Shown: positions 40,722-50,939, counted from the first letter of the stretch. The stretch is DNA of 64,000 nucleotides from Deinococcus marmoris (GCF_001949125.1 NZ_MSTI01000020.1:49324-113323); one strand, 5' to 3'. Notes: generated from the letters alone by a model not told the origin. A program made the numbers and translations.

Positions 40722-41308
40722 GGCGCGCTCAGTGCGTGCAGGGGGCGGCGGTCCACGCCGGCCAATTGAAACTCTTCAAACATGACCCGGAAGCCTTCCC
40801 GCTGAGGACTACAGGCCACCACGCCCACGCGGGCGCGCAGGCCAGGAGGGAAGGGAGCGACGCGGAGGAGTGTCCACGGTGCATTCACATCGGCGCGGGC
40901 GTGCAGGATCAGGGCGTCATCGCGGCGAATCATGCGGAAAATCACCTCTGAATGCTCGTCGGCGGGCTGCACGCTCCAGTCCGACTTCTCGTGCGTGACC
41001 ACGGCGCTCCACTGCTGCCTGCCCACGTATTCCACCCCCACCTTGCACCAGTGCTGGGCGTCTGCCCGCAGCATCAACCCGGCCTGATCGTAGAGTTCGG
41101 CGTACTCGCCGCGCACCCGCACGGTGGCCGTGAACTCGTCCGGGGCGTCCCGCAGGAAGGCGTGTCCATCGTCGCGGACAAAACCGTACTGCGTTTCGCG
41201 CCAGAAATCGCCCCCTTTCGCGGTGACGACTTCCAGCGTTCCGTCCTCGTGTGCGGCCCAGCTTTGCGGTTCGGCGTGCCACCCGAAGGCTGACCAGGAC
41301 TGGGACAT
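40718..41308 (-). CDS. DUF1349 concanavalin-like protein
   Basis: 196 aa beta-sandwich protein. The family signature includes DFWRETQYGFVRDDGHAFL, YDQAGLMLRADAQHWCKVGVEY and a C-terminal RVMFEEFQLAG. Cytosolic; such proteins are thought to bind carbohydrate but function is unproven. It lies between the ABC-2 permease and the kinase and overlaps the kinase start, so it belongs to the exporter/two-component operon. The start is set at the Met at 41308; the frame extends to 41365. Confidence 0.8.
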   Translation of the reverse strand: MSQSWSAFGWHAEPQSWAAHEDGTLEVVTAKGGDFWRETQYGFVRDDGHAFLRDAPDEFTATVRVRGEYAELYDQAGLMLRADAQHWCKVGVEYVGRQQWSAVVTHEKSDWSVQPADEHSEVIFRMIRRDDALILHARADVNAPWTLLRVAPFPPGLRARVGVVACSPQREGFRVMFEEFQLAGVDRRPLHALSAP

Positions 41309-41328
41309 ACCTTTATTCTCCCCCAAAA

Positions 41329-42141
41329 TCACAGGCCGCGCGCTTCGTCCCTCTTCAGGCCCCACAGGGCCAGCCCGCCGAAGACCACCGCGTAACCGGC
41401 CAGATACAGCCAGTGGGTCAGCTCGCCGGAGGTGTTGCCGGTCACGCTTCCCCAGCCGATCTGCGCCAGGTGGTAGGTGGGCAGGTAAGGGGCCAGTTTC
41501 TGCATGACATCGGGGAGCTGACTGAGCGGTACGAACAGCCCGCTGGCAAAGGACATCAGCACGCTGACCACGTTGGCGATCACGTTGGCGGCGGTGGGGT
41601 TGATCAGAAAGCCGATCATGAAGCCCAGCGCGATCAGCGGCACGCTGCCCAGCAGCAGTTTGCCCAGGATGCTCAGCGCCAGCCCCAGCGGTAAGGTCAC
41701 GCCACCCGCGAAGTGCGCGAAAGTGTACAGCAGGCTCAGGCTCAGGGCGCTGAAGCAGAGCGCGGCCACCACCTTGCCCAGAAAGTACAGCGGCGCAGGC
41801 ATGGGCGAGGCCCGCAGCAGCCGCAGCCAGCCCCCGGTGCGCTCGGCGGCCACCGCCAGCCCGAAGGAGTACATGGCGAGCGTGAGCAGCGAGTACGTCC
41901 CAAAGCTGACCAGGATGTAACGCCCCACATTGGTGCCGTCCGGCATCTGCTCATGCACATTGGGCAGCCCGAACAGCGCGAACCACAGGATCGGAAAGCC
42001 TACCGTGCCCACAAAGAACATCGGATTGCGAACCATCTTGCGCAACTCTGAAAGAACCAGTTGCCCCAATGCGGGGAGGGGTGCAGCCTGGCGGGTGGCG
42101 GCGATGGGGGCGGGCAGGGTGAGGGTGGTGGTCTGGGTCAT
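41329..42141 (-). CDS. ABC-2 type transporter permease
   Basis: 270 aa permease with six predicted membrane segments (FFVGTVGFPILWFALFG near residue 41, then segments near 80, 125, 155, 187 and 240). The pattern matches DrrB/YfiM-like drug or lipid exporters. AAAAGGAG lies before the ATG. Its ATPase partner is the next gene upstream, separated by a 227-base gap with a palindromic repeat. Confidence 0.88.
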   Translation of the reverse strand: MTQTTTLTLPAPIAATRQAAPLPALGQLVLSELRKMVRNPMFFVGTVGFPILWFALFGLPNVHEQMPDGTNVGRYILVSFGTYSLLTLAMYSFGLAVAAERTGGWLRLLRASPMPAPLYFLGKVVAALCFSALSLSLLYTFAHFAGGVTLPLGLALSILGKLLLGSVPLIALGFMIGFLINPTAANVIANVVSVLMSFASGLFVPLSQLPDVMQKLAPYLPTYHLAQIGWGSVTGNTSGELTHWLYLAGYAVVFGGLALWGLKRDEARGL

Positions 42142-42203
42142 GGGGTGGCTCCTTTTGGGGGTGAGAGGGTGAAATTGAGGTGGAGTTCCTGGGGTGGCTG
42201 TTT

Positions 42204-42345
42204 GCGGTTTAACCCCTCAGTCAGCTTCGCTGCCAGCTCCCCTCAAAAGGGGGCCAGGAAGGGCAGAAGACCGTGCAGCACGCAAATCTCCTTGCCTCCC
42301 TTCTAAGGGGAGGTGGCGCGTGGCGCCGGAGGGGTCAAACCGTGG
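42204..42345. repeat. palindromic dispersed repeat, copy B
   Basis: Reverse-complement relative of 21637-21792, with ends GTTTAACCCCTC / GAGGGGTCAAAC and both internal hairpins (CAGCTCCCCTCAAAAGGGGG and CCTCCCTTCTAAGGGGAGG). It lies between the ATPase and permease genes of one transporter, so it is probably transcribed as part of that mRNA. It fills most of the gap 42142-42368. Confidence 0.72.
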
Positions 42346-42368
42346 CGGCAACCCCACAACCCCCACCG

Positions 42369-43262
42369 TCAACCCGCCTTCCTCGGCTCAGCCGTCAGCG
42401 TCAGGAAGGCGTCTTCCAGGCTGGCGCGGCTGACCTCCAGCTCATTGAAGGGAATGTTCCGGGCGTACAGGGCGCGCAACACTTCTTCCGGCTGGCGTGT
42501 CCGCAGATCGGCGTGGCCGCGTGAATCCACCGTGGCCCCCTCCACCCCTGGCAACGCCTCCAACTCGGCCAGCACCAGATCGGAGGTGAAGCGTACCCGG
42601 CTGGTCAGCACGCTGCCGCGCAGGCTTTCGGGGGTGCCGTCGGCCAGAACGCTCCCGGCGTTCATGACCACAACACGGTCTGCGGTGCGCTCGGCTTCCT
42701 CCAGGTAATGGGTGGTGAGGAGGATGGTACGCCCGGCAGCCTTCAGGCCGTCCACAGCAGCCCAGAACGCCTGACGCGAACTGGCATCCATGCCCGTCGT
42801 CGGCTCGTCCAGAAACAGCACCTGCGGGTTGCCCACCACGGCCAGCGCGAAGGCCAGCCGCCGCGCCTGCCCGCCGGAGAGTGCGCCCGCACGGCGTCCG
42901 GCCACGTCAGCAAGTTGGGCCAGTTCCAGCGCCTTGTTCACTTCCAGCGGCGCGGGGTACAGGCGCGAAAATAGGGTGACCGCCTCACGCACGGTCAGCG
43001 CCTGCGGAATCGCACTTTCCTGCGGCATGGAGCCGATGCCCGCGCGCACGGTGTCGTGTTTGGGGTCCTCCCCCAGCACGCGCACCGTGCCGCGCGTGGG
43101 CTTCGCCAGCCCCAGCATCAGCGAGATGGCGGTGGTCTTGCCCGCCCCGTTCGGCCCCAGCAGCGCCGTCAATTCCCCGGCCCGCACGTCCAGCGTCAGT
43201 CCCCTGAGCGCCTCTACTTTTCCGAAGGTCTTGTCCACGCCGCTCAGCTCGATTGCGTTCAT
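42369..43262 (-). CDS. ABC transporter ATP-binding protein
   Basis: 297 aa exporter ATPase (DrrA/CcmA-like). Walker A LLGPNGAGKTTAISLML (about residues 34-50), signature ALSGGQARRLAFAL, Walker B VLFLDEPTTGMD, and the H-loop TTHYLEEAE. The C-terminal 80 residues form the extra domain usual in ABC-2 drug exporters. First gene of a probable five-gene cluster: ATPase, permease, DUF1349, kinase, regulator. Confidence 0.93.
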   Translation of the reverse strand: MNAIELSGVDKTFGKVEALRGLTLDVRAGELTALLGPNGAGKTTAISLMLGLAKPTRGTVRVLGEDPKHDTVRAGIGSMPQESAIPQALTVREAVTLFSRLYPAPLEVNKALELAQLADVAGRRAGALSGGQARRLAFALAVVGNPQVLFLDEPTTGMDASSRQAFWAAVDGLKAAGRTILLTTHYLEEAERTADRVVVMNAGSVLADGTPESLRGSVLTSRVRFTSDLVLAELEALPGVEGATVDSRGHADLRTRQPEEVLRALYARNIPFNELEVSRASLEDAFLTLTAEPRKAG

Positions 43263-43399
43263 AAGCTCAGCTTTGGCTTTTCGGGGGCTGGGGCGTAGTG
43301 CCGGGTGTCAGGCGGTGGGGGTGACACTTGTCACCTCTGGGGGGCAAGCGAACGCCCGGGCTTAGCCGCCGCCGCTTCCTCTGCTACCCTGAATCCCAC

Positions 43400-44191
43400 A
43401 TGACTTCACAAGAATCCGTGCGCTACAGCGCCGTGGTGCTGGGCGGCGGCGATCCGGGCGACGAGTTCGCGGCGGCGCATGGCGTGCCGGTCAAGCCGCT
43501 GATCCCGGTGAACGGCGAGCCGATGGCGCTGTACGTGCTGCGCGCCCTGCACGGCAGCGGGCGGGTGGCACGCATCGCCTATGTCGGCCCCACCACGCCC
43601 GAGATTGAGGCGCTGATCGACCTGCGCGTGACCGACAACGGCTCCTTGCTGGGCAATCTGGAGGCCGGGGTAGAAGCGCTGGAGGCAGGCGGCGTCCGCA
43701 AGGGCGAGCGCGTGCTGGTGGTCACGGCAGACATTCCCATGCTGACCGCCGGAGAGGTTCAGGATGTGCTGGACAGCGCCTCCACCGACGCTGCGCTGGT
43801 CTACCCGGTGGTCCGGCGCGAGGTCTGCGAGGCGGCCTATCCCGGCGTGCGGCGCACCTACGCCCGGCTGCGCGGCGGCTCGTTTACCGGGGGCAACCTG
43901 TTTATCCTCGATCCGGCGCTGATCAGCCAGTTCCTGCCCCGGCTGCGCGAGGTGCTGGCGGCGCGCAAGGCCCCGCTGAAGCTGGCGGGCCTGATCGGGC
44001 CGGGCATCTTCATCAAGCTGCTGACGGGTCGCCTGACGGTAGAAGCTCTGGAGGCCAAAGTGTCGAGCCTGCTGGGCGTGCAGGCCCGCGCGCTGATCAC
44101 CCCCCACGCGGCGGTGGGCACGGACGTGGACCAGGACGAGGATCTGGCACTGGCCGAGGCGTATCTGAGAGGCAAAAAAAACCCGCTCTGA
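43400..44191 (+). CDS. MobA-like nucleotidyltransferase
   Basis: 263 aa NTP transferase fold. The N-terminus [41 protein letters not shown] replaces the usual GGxGxRxG loop with GGGDPGDEF, so it is a divergent member. [12 protein letters not shown] carries the metal-binding Asp and GGNLFILDP the second half of the site. A sugar- or cofactor-nucleotide product is likely but unspecified. TACCCT lies nine bases before the ATG. Divergent from the ABC exporter. Confidence 0.8.
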   Translation: MTSQESVRYSAVVLGGGDPGDEFAAAHGVPVKPLIPVNGEPMALYVLRALHGSGRVARIAYVGPTTPEIEALIDLRVTDNGSLLGNLEAGVEALEAGGVRKGERVLVVTADIPMLTAGEVQDVLDSASTDAALVYPVVRREVCEAAYPGVRRTYARLRGGSFTGGNLFILDPALISQFLPRLREVLAARKAPLKLAGLIGPGIFIKLLTGRLTVEALEAKVSSLLGVQARALITPHAAVGTDVDQDEDLALAEAYLRGKKNPL

Positions 44192-44311
44192 AGGCTGAAC
44201 GGGTCAGGCTGCCGGGGACGGGACTTCCCGATCTTCAACCCCCATCACCCCCCGAAAAGCTGTGCCCGTTCACCCTTGCGTCGCCCTTCCCGGCTGTGCA
44301 TACTGTCCTTC

Positions 44312-44548
44312 ATGACCCATATCATCACCAGTCCCTGCATTGGCACCAAGGATCAGGCTTGCACCGAGGTCTGCCCGGTGGAGTGCATCTACGACGCCGG
44401 AGAGATGTACCTGATCCATCCCGACGAGTGCATCGACTGCGGCGCATGCGTCCCCGCCTGCCCGGTCAGCGCCATCTTCCCCGAGGAAGACGTGCCCGCC
44501 GGAGAGGAGAGCTTCATCGCCCGCAACCACGAGTTTTTCGGGGCCTGA
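44312..44548 (+). CDS. fdxA: 7Fe ferredoxin
   Basis: 78 aa electron carrier. The first cluster ligands Cys9, Cys17, Cys21 and Cys25 are spaced for a [3Fe-4S] cluster (CX7CX3CP) plus one ligand of the second; CIDCGACVPACPV supplies the [4Fe-4S] site. The layout matches Thermus-type 7Fe ferredoxins. TACTGT five bases before the ATG suggests a leaderless mRNA. A terminator follows 34 bases after the stop. Confidence 0.92.
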   Translation: MTHIITSPCIGTKDQACTEVCPVECIYDAGEMYLIHPDECIDCGACVPACPVSAIFPEEDVPAGEESFIARNHEFFGA

Positions 44549-44581
44549 TTTTCGCCCGATAGTTCCAACCGATTCTGATAG

Positions 44582-44606
44582 CTCCCGGTCACCCGCCGGG
44601 AGTTTT
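44582..44606 (+). terminator. terminator of the ferredoxin gene
   Basis: Stem CTCCCGG / CCGGGAG with a seven-base loop and TTTT, at the start of the 301-base gap between the ferredoxin and helicase genes. Confidence 0.75.
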
Positions 44607-44653
44607 ACTTTGCCGTCTGCCCGAGAGGTTCCAGAATTGCCCCTGTCGCCCCC

Positions 44654-44682
44654 TTGCACTCTATCCAGACTTCCTGTATTCT
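44654..44682 (+). promoter_or_regulatory. promoter of the DEAD-box helicase gene
   Basis: TTGCAC (44654-44659), a 17-base spacer and TATTCT (44677-44682). The start codon is 168 bases after the -10 box, so the message has a long 5' leader, as is common for cold-induced RNA helicase genes. Confidence 0.7.
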
Positions 44683-44849
44683 CTTTCTTCGTGCGCTGAC
44701 CAGGAAGGGCCTGGCAGCCGGAGAGTACCCCCATTTTCAATATCCACGGACATGCTGCTCGTGACGCGCTGATTAGAAGACACGCGCTCGTTGGGACAAA
44801 GGCATTTGGTGGTCACTGGGGCAGTTGTGCTTTCCCGAAAGGACTACAA

Positions 44850-46682
44850 ATGAACTTTGACCAACTGATTGCGCCCGAACTTGCGGCGCGTCTCGCTGAG
44901 CGCGGTATTATCGAAGCCACTCCTATCCAGGAAGACAGCCTGCCCCAGACTCTGGAAGGCCGTGACCTGATTGGCCGCGCCCGCACCGGCACCGGCAAGA
45001 CCCTGGCCTTTGCCCTGCCGATCATCAGCAAGCTGGAGGGCAGCCGTGAACGTGGCCGCCTGCCGCGCGCCATCGTGATCACCCCCACCCGCGAGCTGGC
45101 CAAGCAGGTGGCGGAAGAATTCAGCAAGACCGGCGTGGATCTGGTGACGGTCACCGTCTACGGCGGCGCGGCCTACGCCCCCCAGGAAAACGCCCTGCGC
45201 CGTGGCGTGGACGTGATCGTCGGCACCCCCGGACGCCTGATCGATCACCTGGAACGCGGCAACATCGACCTGAGCGGCGTGCAGTTTGCCGTGCTGGACG
45301 AGGCCGACGAGATGCTGAGCGTGGGCTTTGCGGAAGCGATTGAAACCATCCTCCAGAACGCGCCCGCAGACCGCCAGACCATGCTGTTCAGCGCGACCAT
45401 CAGCCAGGAAGTCAAGCGCCTGAGCCAGAAGTACATGCAGAATCCCATCATCGTGGACACTGTGGGTTCCGGCAAGAACCAGACCGCGCAGACCGTGGAA
45501 CACCTCAAGGTGCGCGTGGGCCGCAGCCGCACCCGTGTGCTGGCCGATCTGCTGACCGTCTACAACCCCGAAAAGGCGATTGTCTTCACCCGTACCAAGC
45601 GCGAGGCCGACGAACTGGCCAACGAGCTGATCCACCGGGGTCTGGAAGCCGAGGCGCTGCACGGCGATCTGGCCCAGAGCCAGCGTGAGCGTGCGCTGGG
45701 AGCCTTCCGCAGCGGGCGTGCAGGCGTGCTGGTGGCCACCGACGTGGCGGCCCGTGGCCTGGACATCCCCGAAGTCGATCTGGTGGTTCAGTTCCACCTG
45801 CCCCAGGACCCCGACAGCTACATCCACCGTTCGGGCCGCACCGGACGCGCGGGCCGCACCGGCACCGCCATCATCATGTACGGCGACCGCGAGAACCGCG
45901 AGATGTCCGGCCTGGAGCGCGTGACTGGCGTACGTTTTATCGAGCGCCAGATTCCCACCCCTGCCGAAGTGGCCGCTGCCAGCGCCCGCGCCGGAGCCGA
46001 CATGATCCGCAAGGTGGACCCCAGTGTCGCCGCCAACTTCCAGGAGCAGGCCGAGATGCTGTTCAGCGAACTGGGTCTGGACGCCCTGGCCCGCGCGCTG
46101 GCCAAGATCAGCGGCGTGACCGAGCCTGCCAAGGCCGCCAGCCTGCTGAGCGGTGAGGAAGGGCTGACCACCATCATCCTGCACGGCGAGCGCCTGAGCG
46201 TGGCCCGTAGCGTGGCCCTGCTGGCCCGAGTCGGCGATGTGGACACCCGTCGCCTGGGTAAACTGCGCCAGTGGCGCGGCGGCACCGTGGCCGACATCCC
46301 CAGCGAATTTATCGCCAAGCTGATGGCCGCCAACCCACTGGAAGGCGAAATTCAGATCGAAATCGCCAAGGAACTGCCCGAACTGTTCGAGGCCCCCACC
46401 CGTGAGCGCCGTGATGGCGGTTACCAAGGCGGAGGCCGTGGGCGCGGCAGCCGCGACGAGGGTGGCTACCGTGGACAGGGCGGCGGCTACCAGGGCGGAC
46501 GCAGCAACCAGGGTCAGGGTGGCGGAGGCTACCAGGGCCAGGGCGGCGGCAACCGTGGCGGCCAGAGCAACAGTGGCCAGGGCGGAGGTCAGGGCCGCTG
46601 GAGCCGTGACCGCAATGAGGGTGGCAACAGCCAGCCCCGCCGCGAGGAATTCGCTGACCGCGAGTTCGTGAACAACCGCTGA
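44850..46682 (+). CDS. DEAD-box ATP-dependent RNA helicase
   Basis: 610 aa helicase for ribosome assembly or mRNA unwinding. Q motif TPIQ, motif I ARTGTGKT, Ia PTRELAKQ, Ib TPGRLIDH, II DEAD, III SAT, VI HRSGRTGRAGRTG are all intact. A dimerisation/RNA-binding C-terminal region follows, comparable in layout to Thermus Hera, then a Gly/Arg/Gln-rich tail of about 75 residues with GGGYQGG-type repeats. AAAGGACT lies upstream of the ATG. The tail could drive RNA condensation (inference). Confidence 0.95.
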   Translation: MNFDQLIAPELAARLAERGIIEATPIQEDSLPQTLEGRDLIGRARTGTGKTLAFALPIISKLEGSRERGRLPRAIVITPTRELAKQVAEEFSKTGVDLVTVTVYGGAAYAPQENALRRGVDVIVGTPGRLIDHLERGNIDLSGVQFAVLDEADEMLSVGFAEAIETILQNAPADRQTMLFSATISQEVKRLSQKYMQNPIIVDTVGSGKNQTAQTVEHLKVRVGRSRTRVLADLLTVYNPEKAIVFTRTKREADELANELIHRGLEAEALHGDLAQSQRERALGAFRSGRAGVLVATDVAARGLDIPEVDLVVQFHLPQDPDSYIHRSGRTGRAGRTGTAIIMYGDRENREMSGLERVTGVRFIERQIPTPAEVAAASARAGADMIRKVDPSVAANFQEQAEMLFSELGLDALARALAKISGVTEPAKAASLLSGEEGLTTIILHGERLSVARSVALLARVGDVDTRRLGKLRQWRGGTVADIPSEFIAKLMAANPLEGEIQIEIAKELPELFEAPTRERRDGGYQGGGRGRGSRDEGGYRGQGGGYQGGRSNQGQGGGGYQGQGGGNRGGQSNSGQGGGQGRWSRDRNEGGNSQPRREEFADREFVNNR

Positions 46683-46697
46683 TAGAAGTGGATTGAG

Positions 46698-46732
46698 AAG
46701 CGCCCCTGCCTGATGGTGGGGGCGCTTCTTGT
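46698..46732. terminator. terminator of the helicase gene
   Basis: Stem GAAGCGCCCC / GGGGCGCTTC with a short loop and TTGTTGTTT after it. The downstream neighbour is convergent and ends 19 bases further on. Confidence 0.8.
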
Positions 46733-46750
46733 TGTTTCTAGGGAAATAGA

Positions 46751-47314
46751 TTACTTATCTACATTTAACAGATTCATCGTCCAGCGTTGGCCGGATTGTC
46801 GCAACTTAATCTTATCCCCAGTCGTTGCCCCCAGAGCAGTCAAGACTTCAACTGGCAAGCGTATCCAACCGTCATCACCAATCTCAACCTCAACAGGCTT
46901 ACGCCACCGATTTCCAATTGACCGCACAGTGTTTTCTTGCACAGTCGTTACATTCAGATTTTCCAATCTATTGTCATTCCGTTTTTCATTCACATGATCG
47001 ACCCAGTATCCTGGTGGAATCGGACCCTTCAGTGCTATGTAAACGAAGCGATGAATATAAATGTTTTTCTTAGCCCGTTCACCCTCCTGAAGATTCAGCC
47101 CCTTAATTTCCTGACTTACAAGCCCGAAAAGATGTTTGGGAATGCGAAGCGTCACCCGTGCATACCCATTATCTTGCTCACTTCCGATGTAACTCTGCGT
47201 CGTGTGATTGTAAACACGTCCATCCGGCAAGGCAGAGTAAAGGCCGTGCCTCACGACAAATTCCACAAGATCATTCTCAAATTCACTGCCCATGTGATTA
47301 TCTTTTTTTGCCAT
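46751..47314 (-). CDS. HNH endonuclease fused to an AbrB-like C-terminal domain
   Basis: 187 aa. An HNH_3-type nuclease motif spans about residues 85-125 (IHRFVYIALKGPIPPGYWVDHVNEKRNDNRLENL; His88, Asp106, His107, Asn109, Asn116). Residues 140-187 (VEVEIGDDGWIRLPVEVLTALGATTGDKIKL) resemble a SpoVT-AbrB swapped hairpin, a possible DNA-targeting arm. Start at the Met at 47314, where TTGACA-N17-TACTAT lies six bases upstream (leaderless). The gene has lower GC than its neighbours, which points to recent transfer. A homing-type endonuclease or stand-alone mobile gene is likely; no intron was seen nearby. Confidence 0.78.
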   Translation of the reverse strand: MAKKDNHMGSEFENDLVEFVVRHGLYSALPDGRVYNHTTQSYIGSEQDNGYARVTLRIPKHLFGLVSQEIKGLNLQEGERAKKNIYIHRFVYIALKGPIPPGYWVDHVNEKRNDNRLENLNVTTVQENTVRSIGNRWRKPVEVEIGDDGWIRLPVEVLTALGATTGDKIKLRQSGQRWTMNLLNVDK

Positions 47315-47320
47315 ACCAAA

Positions 47321-47349
47321 ATAGTAGGGCACTAGGGCACACTTGTCAA
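47321..47349 (-). promoter_or_regulatory. promoter of the HNH gene
   Basis: On the minus strand TTGACA (47349-47344), a 17-base spacer and TACTAT (47326-47321), followed after six bases by the ATG. One of the best sigma-A promoters in the window and clearly leaderless. Confidence 0.75.
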
Positions 47350-47453
47350 GCGGTGGTGTTTCTCCCACCTCCAGGCCATCTTGTCTGCCCCAGTAGAGGT
47401 ACGAAATTCTTCTTGAGGCAAAGTTCTGCTGCTCAATCACGAGACAGCAACTC

Positions 47454-47867
47454 CTAATTTCCCATCGGGTCAACCAACTTCAAACCTGTAAACACGCTGT
47501 CATACACGGTGCGGTCAAACCCCATCACATCCAGACCATGATGCTCGGCGTGGGCGGCGATCAGGAAATCAGGGAGAATCCGGCGGGGCAGGTTCCCTGA
47601 GCGGCGCAGTTGGGCGTACTCGCCCTGCCGGACTCCAGCCAGTTCCCAGACTGCCTGGGGCATACTCCACATCACCGAAATTCGAGTCAGATTCAGCCAG
47701 TTCTGGTATCGGCTCCAATCTGGCCTGGCCCGCAATTCGCTGTAAACGACTGGCGAGATGACGTATCCCTGGTGTTGCTCCCGGATTAAAGCCGCGAGCG
47801 CTTCCACATGCCTGGAATCCGCCGACTCCAGCGCAGAGATAATCACATTCGTATCCAAGGAAATCAC
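47454..47867 (-). CDS. vapC: PIN-domain toxin, VapC type
   Basis: 137 aa RNase toxin. The four acidic PIN residues are visible: Asp5 in ISLDTNVII, Glu in SPVVYSELRAR, Asp in LPDFLIAAHAE and Asp in MGFDRTVYD. The start is a GTG at 47867 that overlaps the antitoxin stop by 4 bases (GTGA), the usual coupling in vapBC modules. RNA target unknown. Confidence 0.9.
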   Translation of the reverse strand: MISLDTNVIISALESADSRHVEALAALIREQHQGYVISPVVYSELRARPDWSRYQNWLNLTRISVMWSMPQAVWELAGVRQGEYAQLRRSGNLPRRILPDFLIAAHAEHHGLDVMGFDRTVYDSVFTGLKLVDPMGN

Positions 47868-48178
47868 TCCTGCTGTGCCTCGTCATCCTCTGTCCAGCCG
47901 CGCAATTCCCGGATTTCCTGATAGGCGTCTCGTGGCGGGCCACCGTGGCTGACGTGCTGTCGGGTCAGCGCCTCAAAGTCATTGGCGGCGGGGATCAGGT
48001 GCAGTTGACCGTTACGAACCTGAATGGCAACCTTGTCGCCGGGCTGGAGGCGGAGTTGCCGGAACGCCTCAGCGGGAATGGTGATTTGCCGCTTGCTGCT
48101 GATGGTTCCCTCAAAGGTATTCTCCAATTCTCCTGGCTTGGTAGCTGCTTGCTTGGTGGTCATGACCAAGCCTACCAT
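47864..48178 (-). CDS. vapB: AbrB-type antitoxin, VapB
   Basis: 104 aa. The DNA-binding swapped hairpin is NTFEGTISSKRQITIPAEAFRQLRLQPGDKVAIQVRNGQLHLIP; the C-terminal 45 residues (ALTRQHVSHGGPPRDAYQEIRELRGW) should wrap the toxin. AAGGA five bases before the ATG at 48178 sets the start; a Met at 48163 is possible. It faces the ilv leader promoter across about 30 bases, so repression by VapB could touch that region (inference). Confidence 0.88.
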   Translation of the reverse strand: MVGLVMTTKQAATKPGELENTFEGTISSKRQITIPAEAFRQLRLQPGDKVAIQVRNGQLHLIPAANDFEALTRQHVSHGGPPRDAYQEIRELRGWTEDDEAQQE

Positions 48179-48208
48179 GTCATTCCTTGACCGCCTATCT
48201 AGCCCACC

Positions 48209-48238
48209 TTGCCCAACGCCCCCCCAAACCCGTAAACT
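48209..48238 (+). promoter_or_regulatory. ilv operon promoter
   Basis: TTGCCC (48209-48214), an 18-base spacer and TAAACT (48233-48238). The leader-peptide ATG follows seven bases later, so the transcript probably starts at or near that ATG. Confidence 0.65.
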
Positions 48239-48245
48239 GCACGGC

Positions 48246-48299
48246 ATGAGTGCGAACCTCGTGGTCGTAATTCTCAGCATCGGGGGTTTTCGAGGCTGA
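48246..48299 (+). CDS. ilv leader peptide (17 aa)
   Basis: Short ORF MSANLVVVILSIGGFRG whose control codons are Leu5, Val6-8, Ile9, Leu10 and Ile12, seven branched-chain residues in eight positions. It lies 63 bases ahead of ilvB and ends 21 bases before a strong terminator. When charged Val, Leu or Ile tRNA is scarce the ribosome would stall here and let an antiterminator form. Too short for standard gene callers. Confidence 0.8.
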   Translation: MSANLVVVILSIGGFRG

Positions 48300-48352
48300 G
48301 CAACGCGCCATGCCGCACACCCCCGCCCCAGCAGAGGCGGGGGATTTTTTTT
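48281..48352 (+). promoter_or_regulatory. transcription attenuator of the ilv operon
   Basis: Terminator stem CCCCCGCC (48320-48327) / GGCGGGGG (48336-48343) with eight T (48345-48352). The sequence CGGGGGT at 48281-48287, just after the leader control codons, is complementary to ACCCCCG at the base of the terminator and can form the competing antiterminator. The classic layout for branched-chain amino acid control of ilv genes. Confidence 0.78.
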
Positions 48353-48362
48353 AGGAGGCTTT

Positions 48363-50152
<1,790 letters not shown>

Positions 50153-50156
<4 letters not shown>

Positions 50157-50761
50157 CCGATCCCGTCCCCTACGATCAACTGCTGTCCATCCTGGTGCGC
50201 GACGAACCGCGTGTCCTGACCCGCATCACCGCGCTGTTCGGGCGGCGCGGCTACAACATCAAGAGCCTGAGCGTAGGCAGCACCGAACATCCCGGCGTCT
50301 CGCGCATGACCATCGTGGTTCACGGCGACCGGGGCGTGGTGGAGCAGGCCATCCGCCAGTTAGAGAAATTGCACGACGTGGTGAAGATCATTGACCACAG
50401 CCTGGAAAAATACGTGGACCGCGAGATGGTGCTGGTCAAGGTGGCGATCACGCCCGACAACCGAGTGGAAGTGCGCCAGATTGCCGAGGACTTCCGCAGC
50501 CGGATCGTGGACGTGGGCCGCCACGCGCTGACCTTTGAAGTCACGGGCGACGAGGGCAAGCTGACCGCCTTTATCGAGCAGATGCGCCCGTTTGGCATCC
50601 TGGAAACCATGCGGACGGGCCGCATCGCCCTGACGCGCGGTTCTAATGCCGATATCGCCAGCCACATCTACCATGACGGCGAATCGGAGGCTTTGCGGCC
50701 CGCAGTTGAGGGGTTGGAGGCTCGGGAGGAGCGGGCGAGAGGCGTACCCAATTTGTTTTAA
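50153..50761 (+). CDS. ilvN: acetolactate synthase small subunit
   Basis: 202 aa regulatory subunit that gives valine feedback control. N-terminal ACT domain with LLSILVRDEPRVLTRITALFGRRGYNIKSLSVGSTE and a second ACT-like half (MVLVKVAITPDNRVEVRQIAEDFRSRIVDVG). The start overlaps ilvB by 4 bases. The next gene, ilvC, is 244 bases on, beyond a palindromic repeat. Confidence 0.95.
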
Positions 50762-50810
50762 GCAGTGGTAAAAGCTCGTTGTTACGCTGATTTTATGGGT
50801 AAGCGCCACA

Positions 50811-50939
50811 GCCTGACCCCTCCGCCCCTCCGGGGCACCTCCCCTTAGAAGGGAGGCAAGAGGTGCGGAATTGCTGTGCCTGTGGCTTTTCTCGGCTCCC
50901 TTTTGAGGGGAGCTGGCTGCGCAGCAGACTGAGGGTTTT
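50811..50939. repeat. palindromic dispersed repeat, copy C
   Basis: Same orientation as copy A at 21637: CACCTCCCCTTAGAAGGGAG is shared exactly and followed by GCAAG, and the second hairpin CGGCTCCCTTTTGAGGGGAG is nearly identical. It lies between ilvN and ilvC and so falls inside the operon transcript unless ilvC has its own promoter. It fills most of 50762-51005. Confidence 0.72.
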
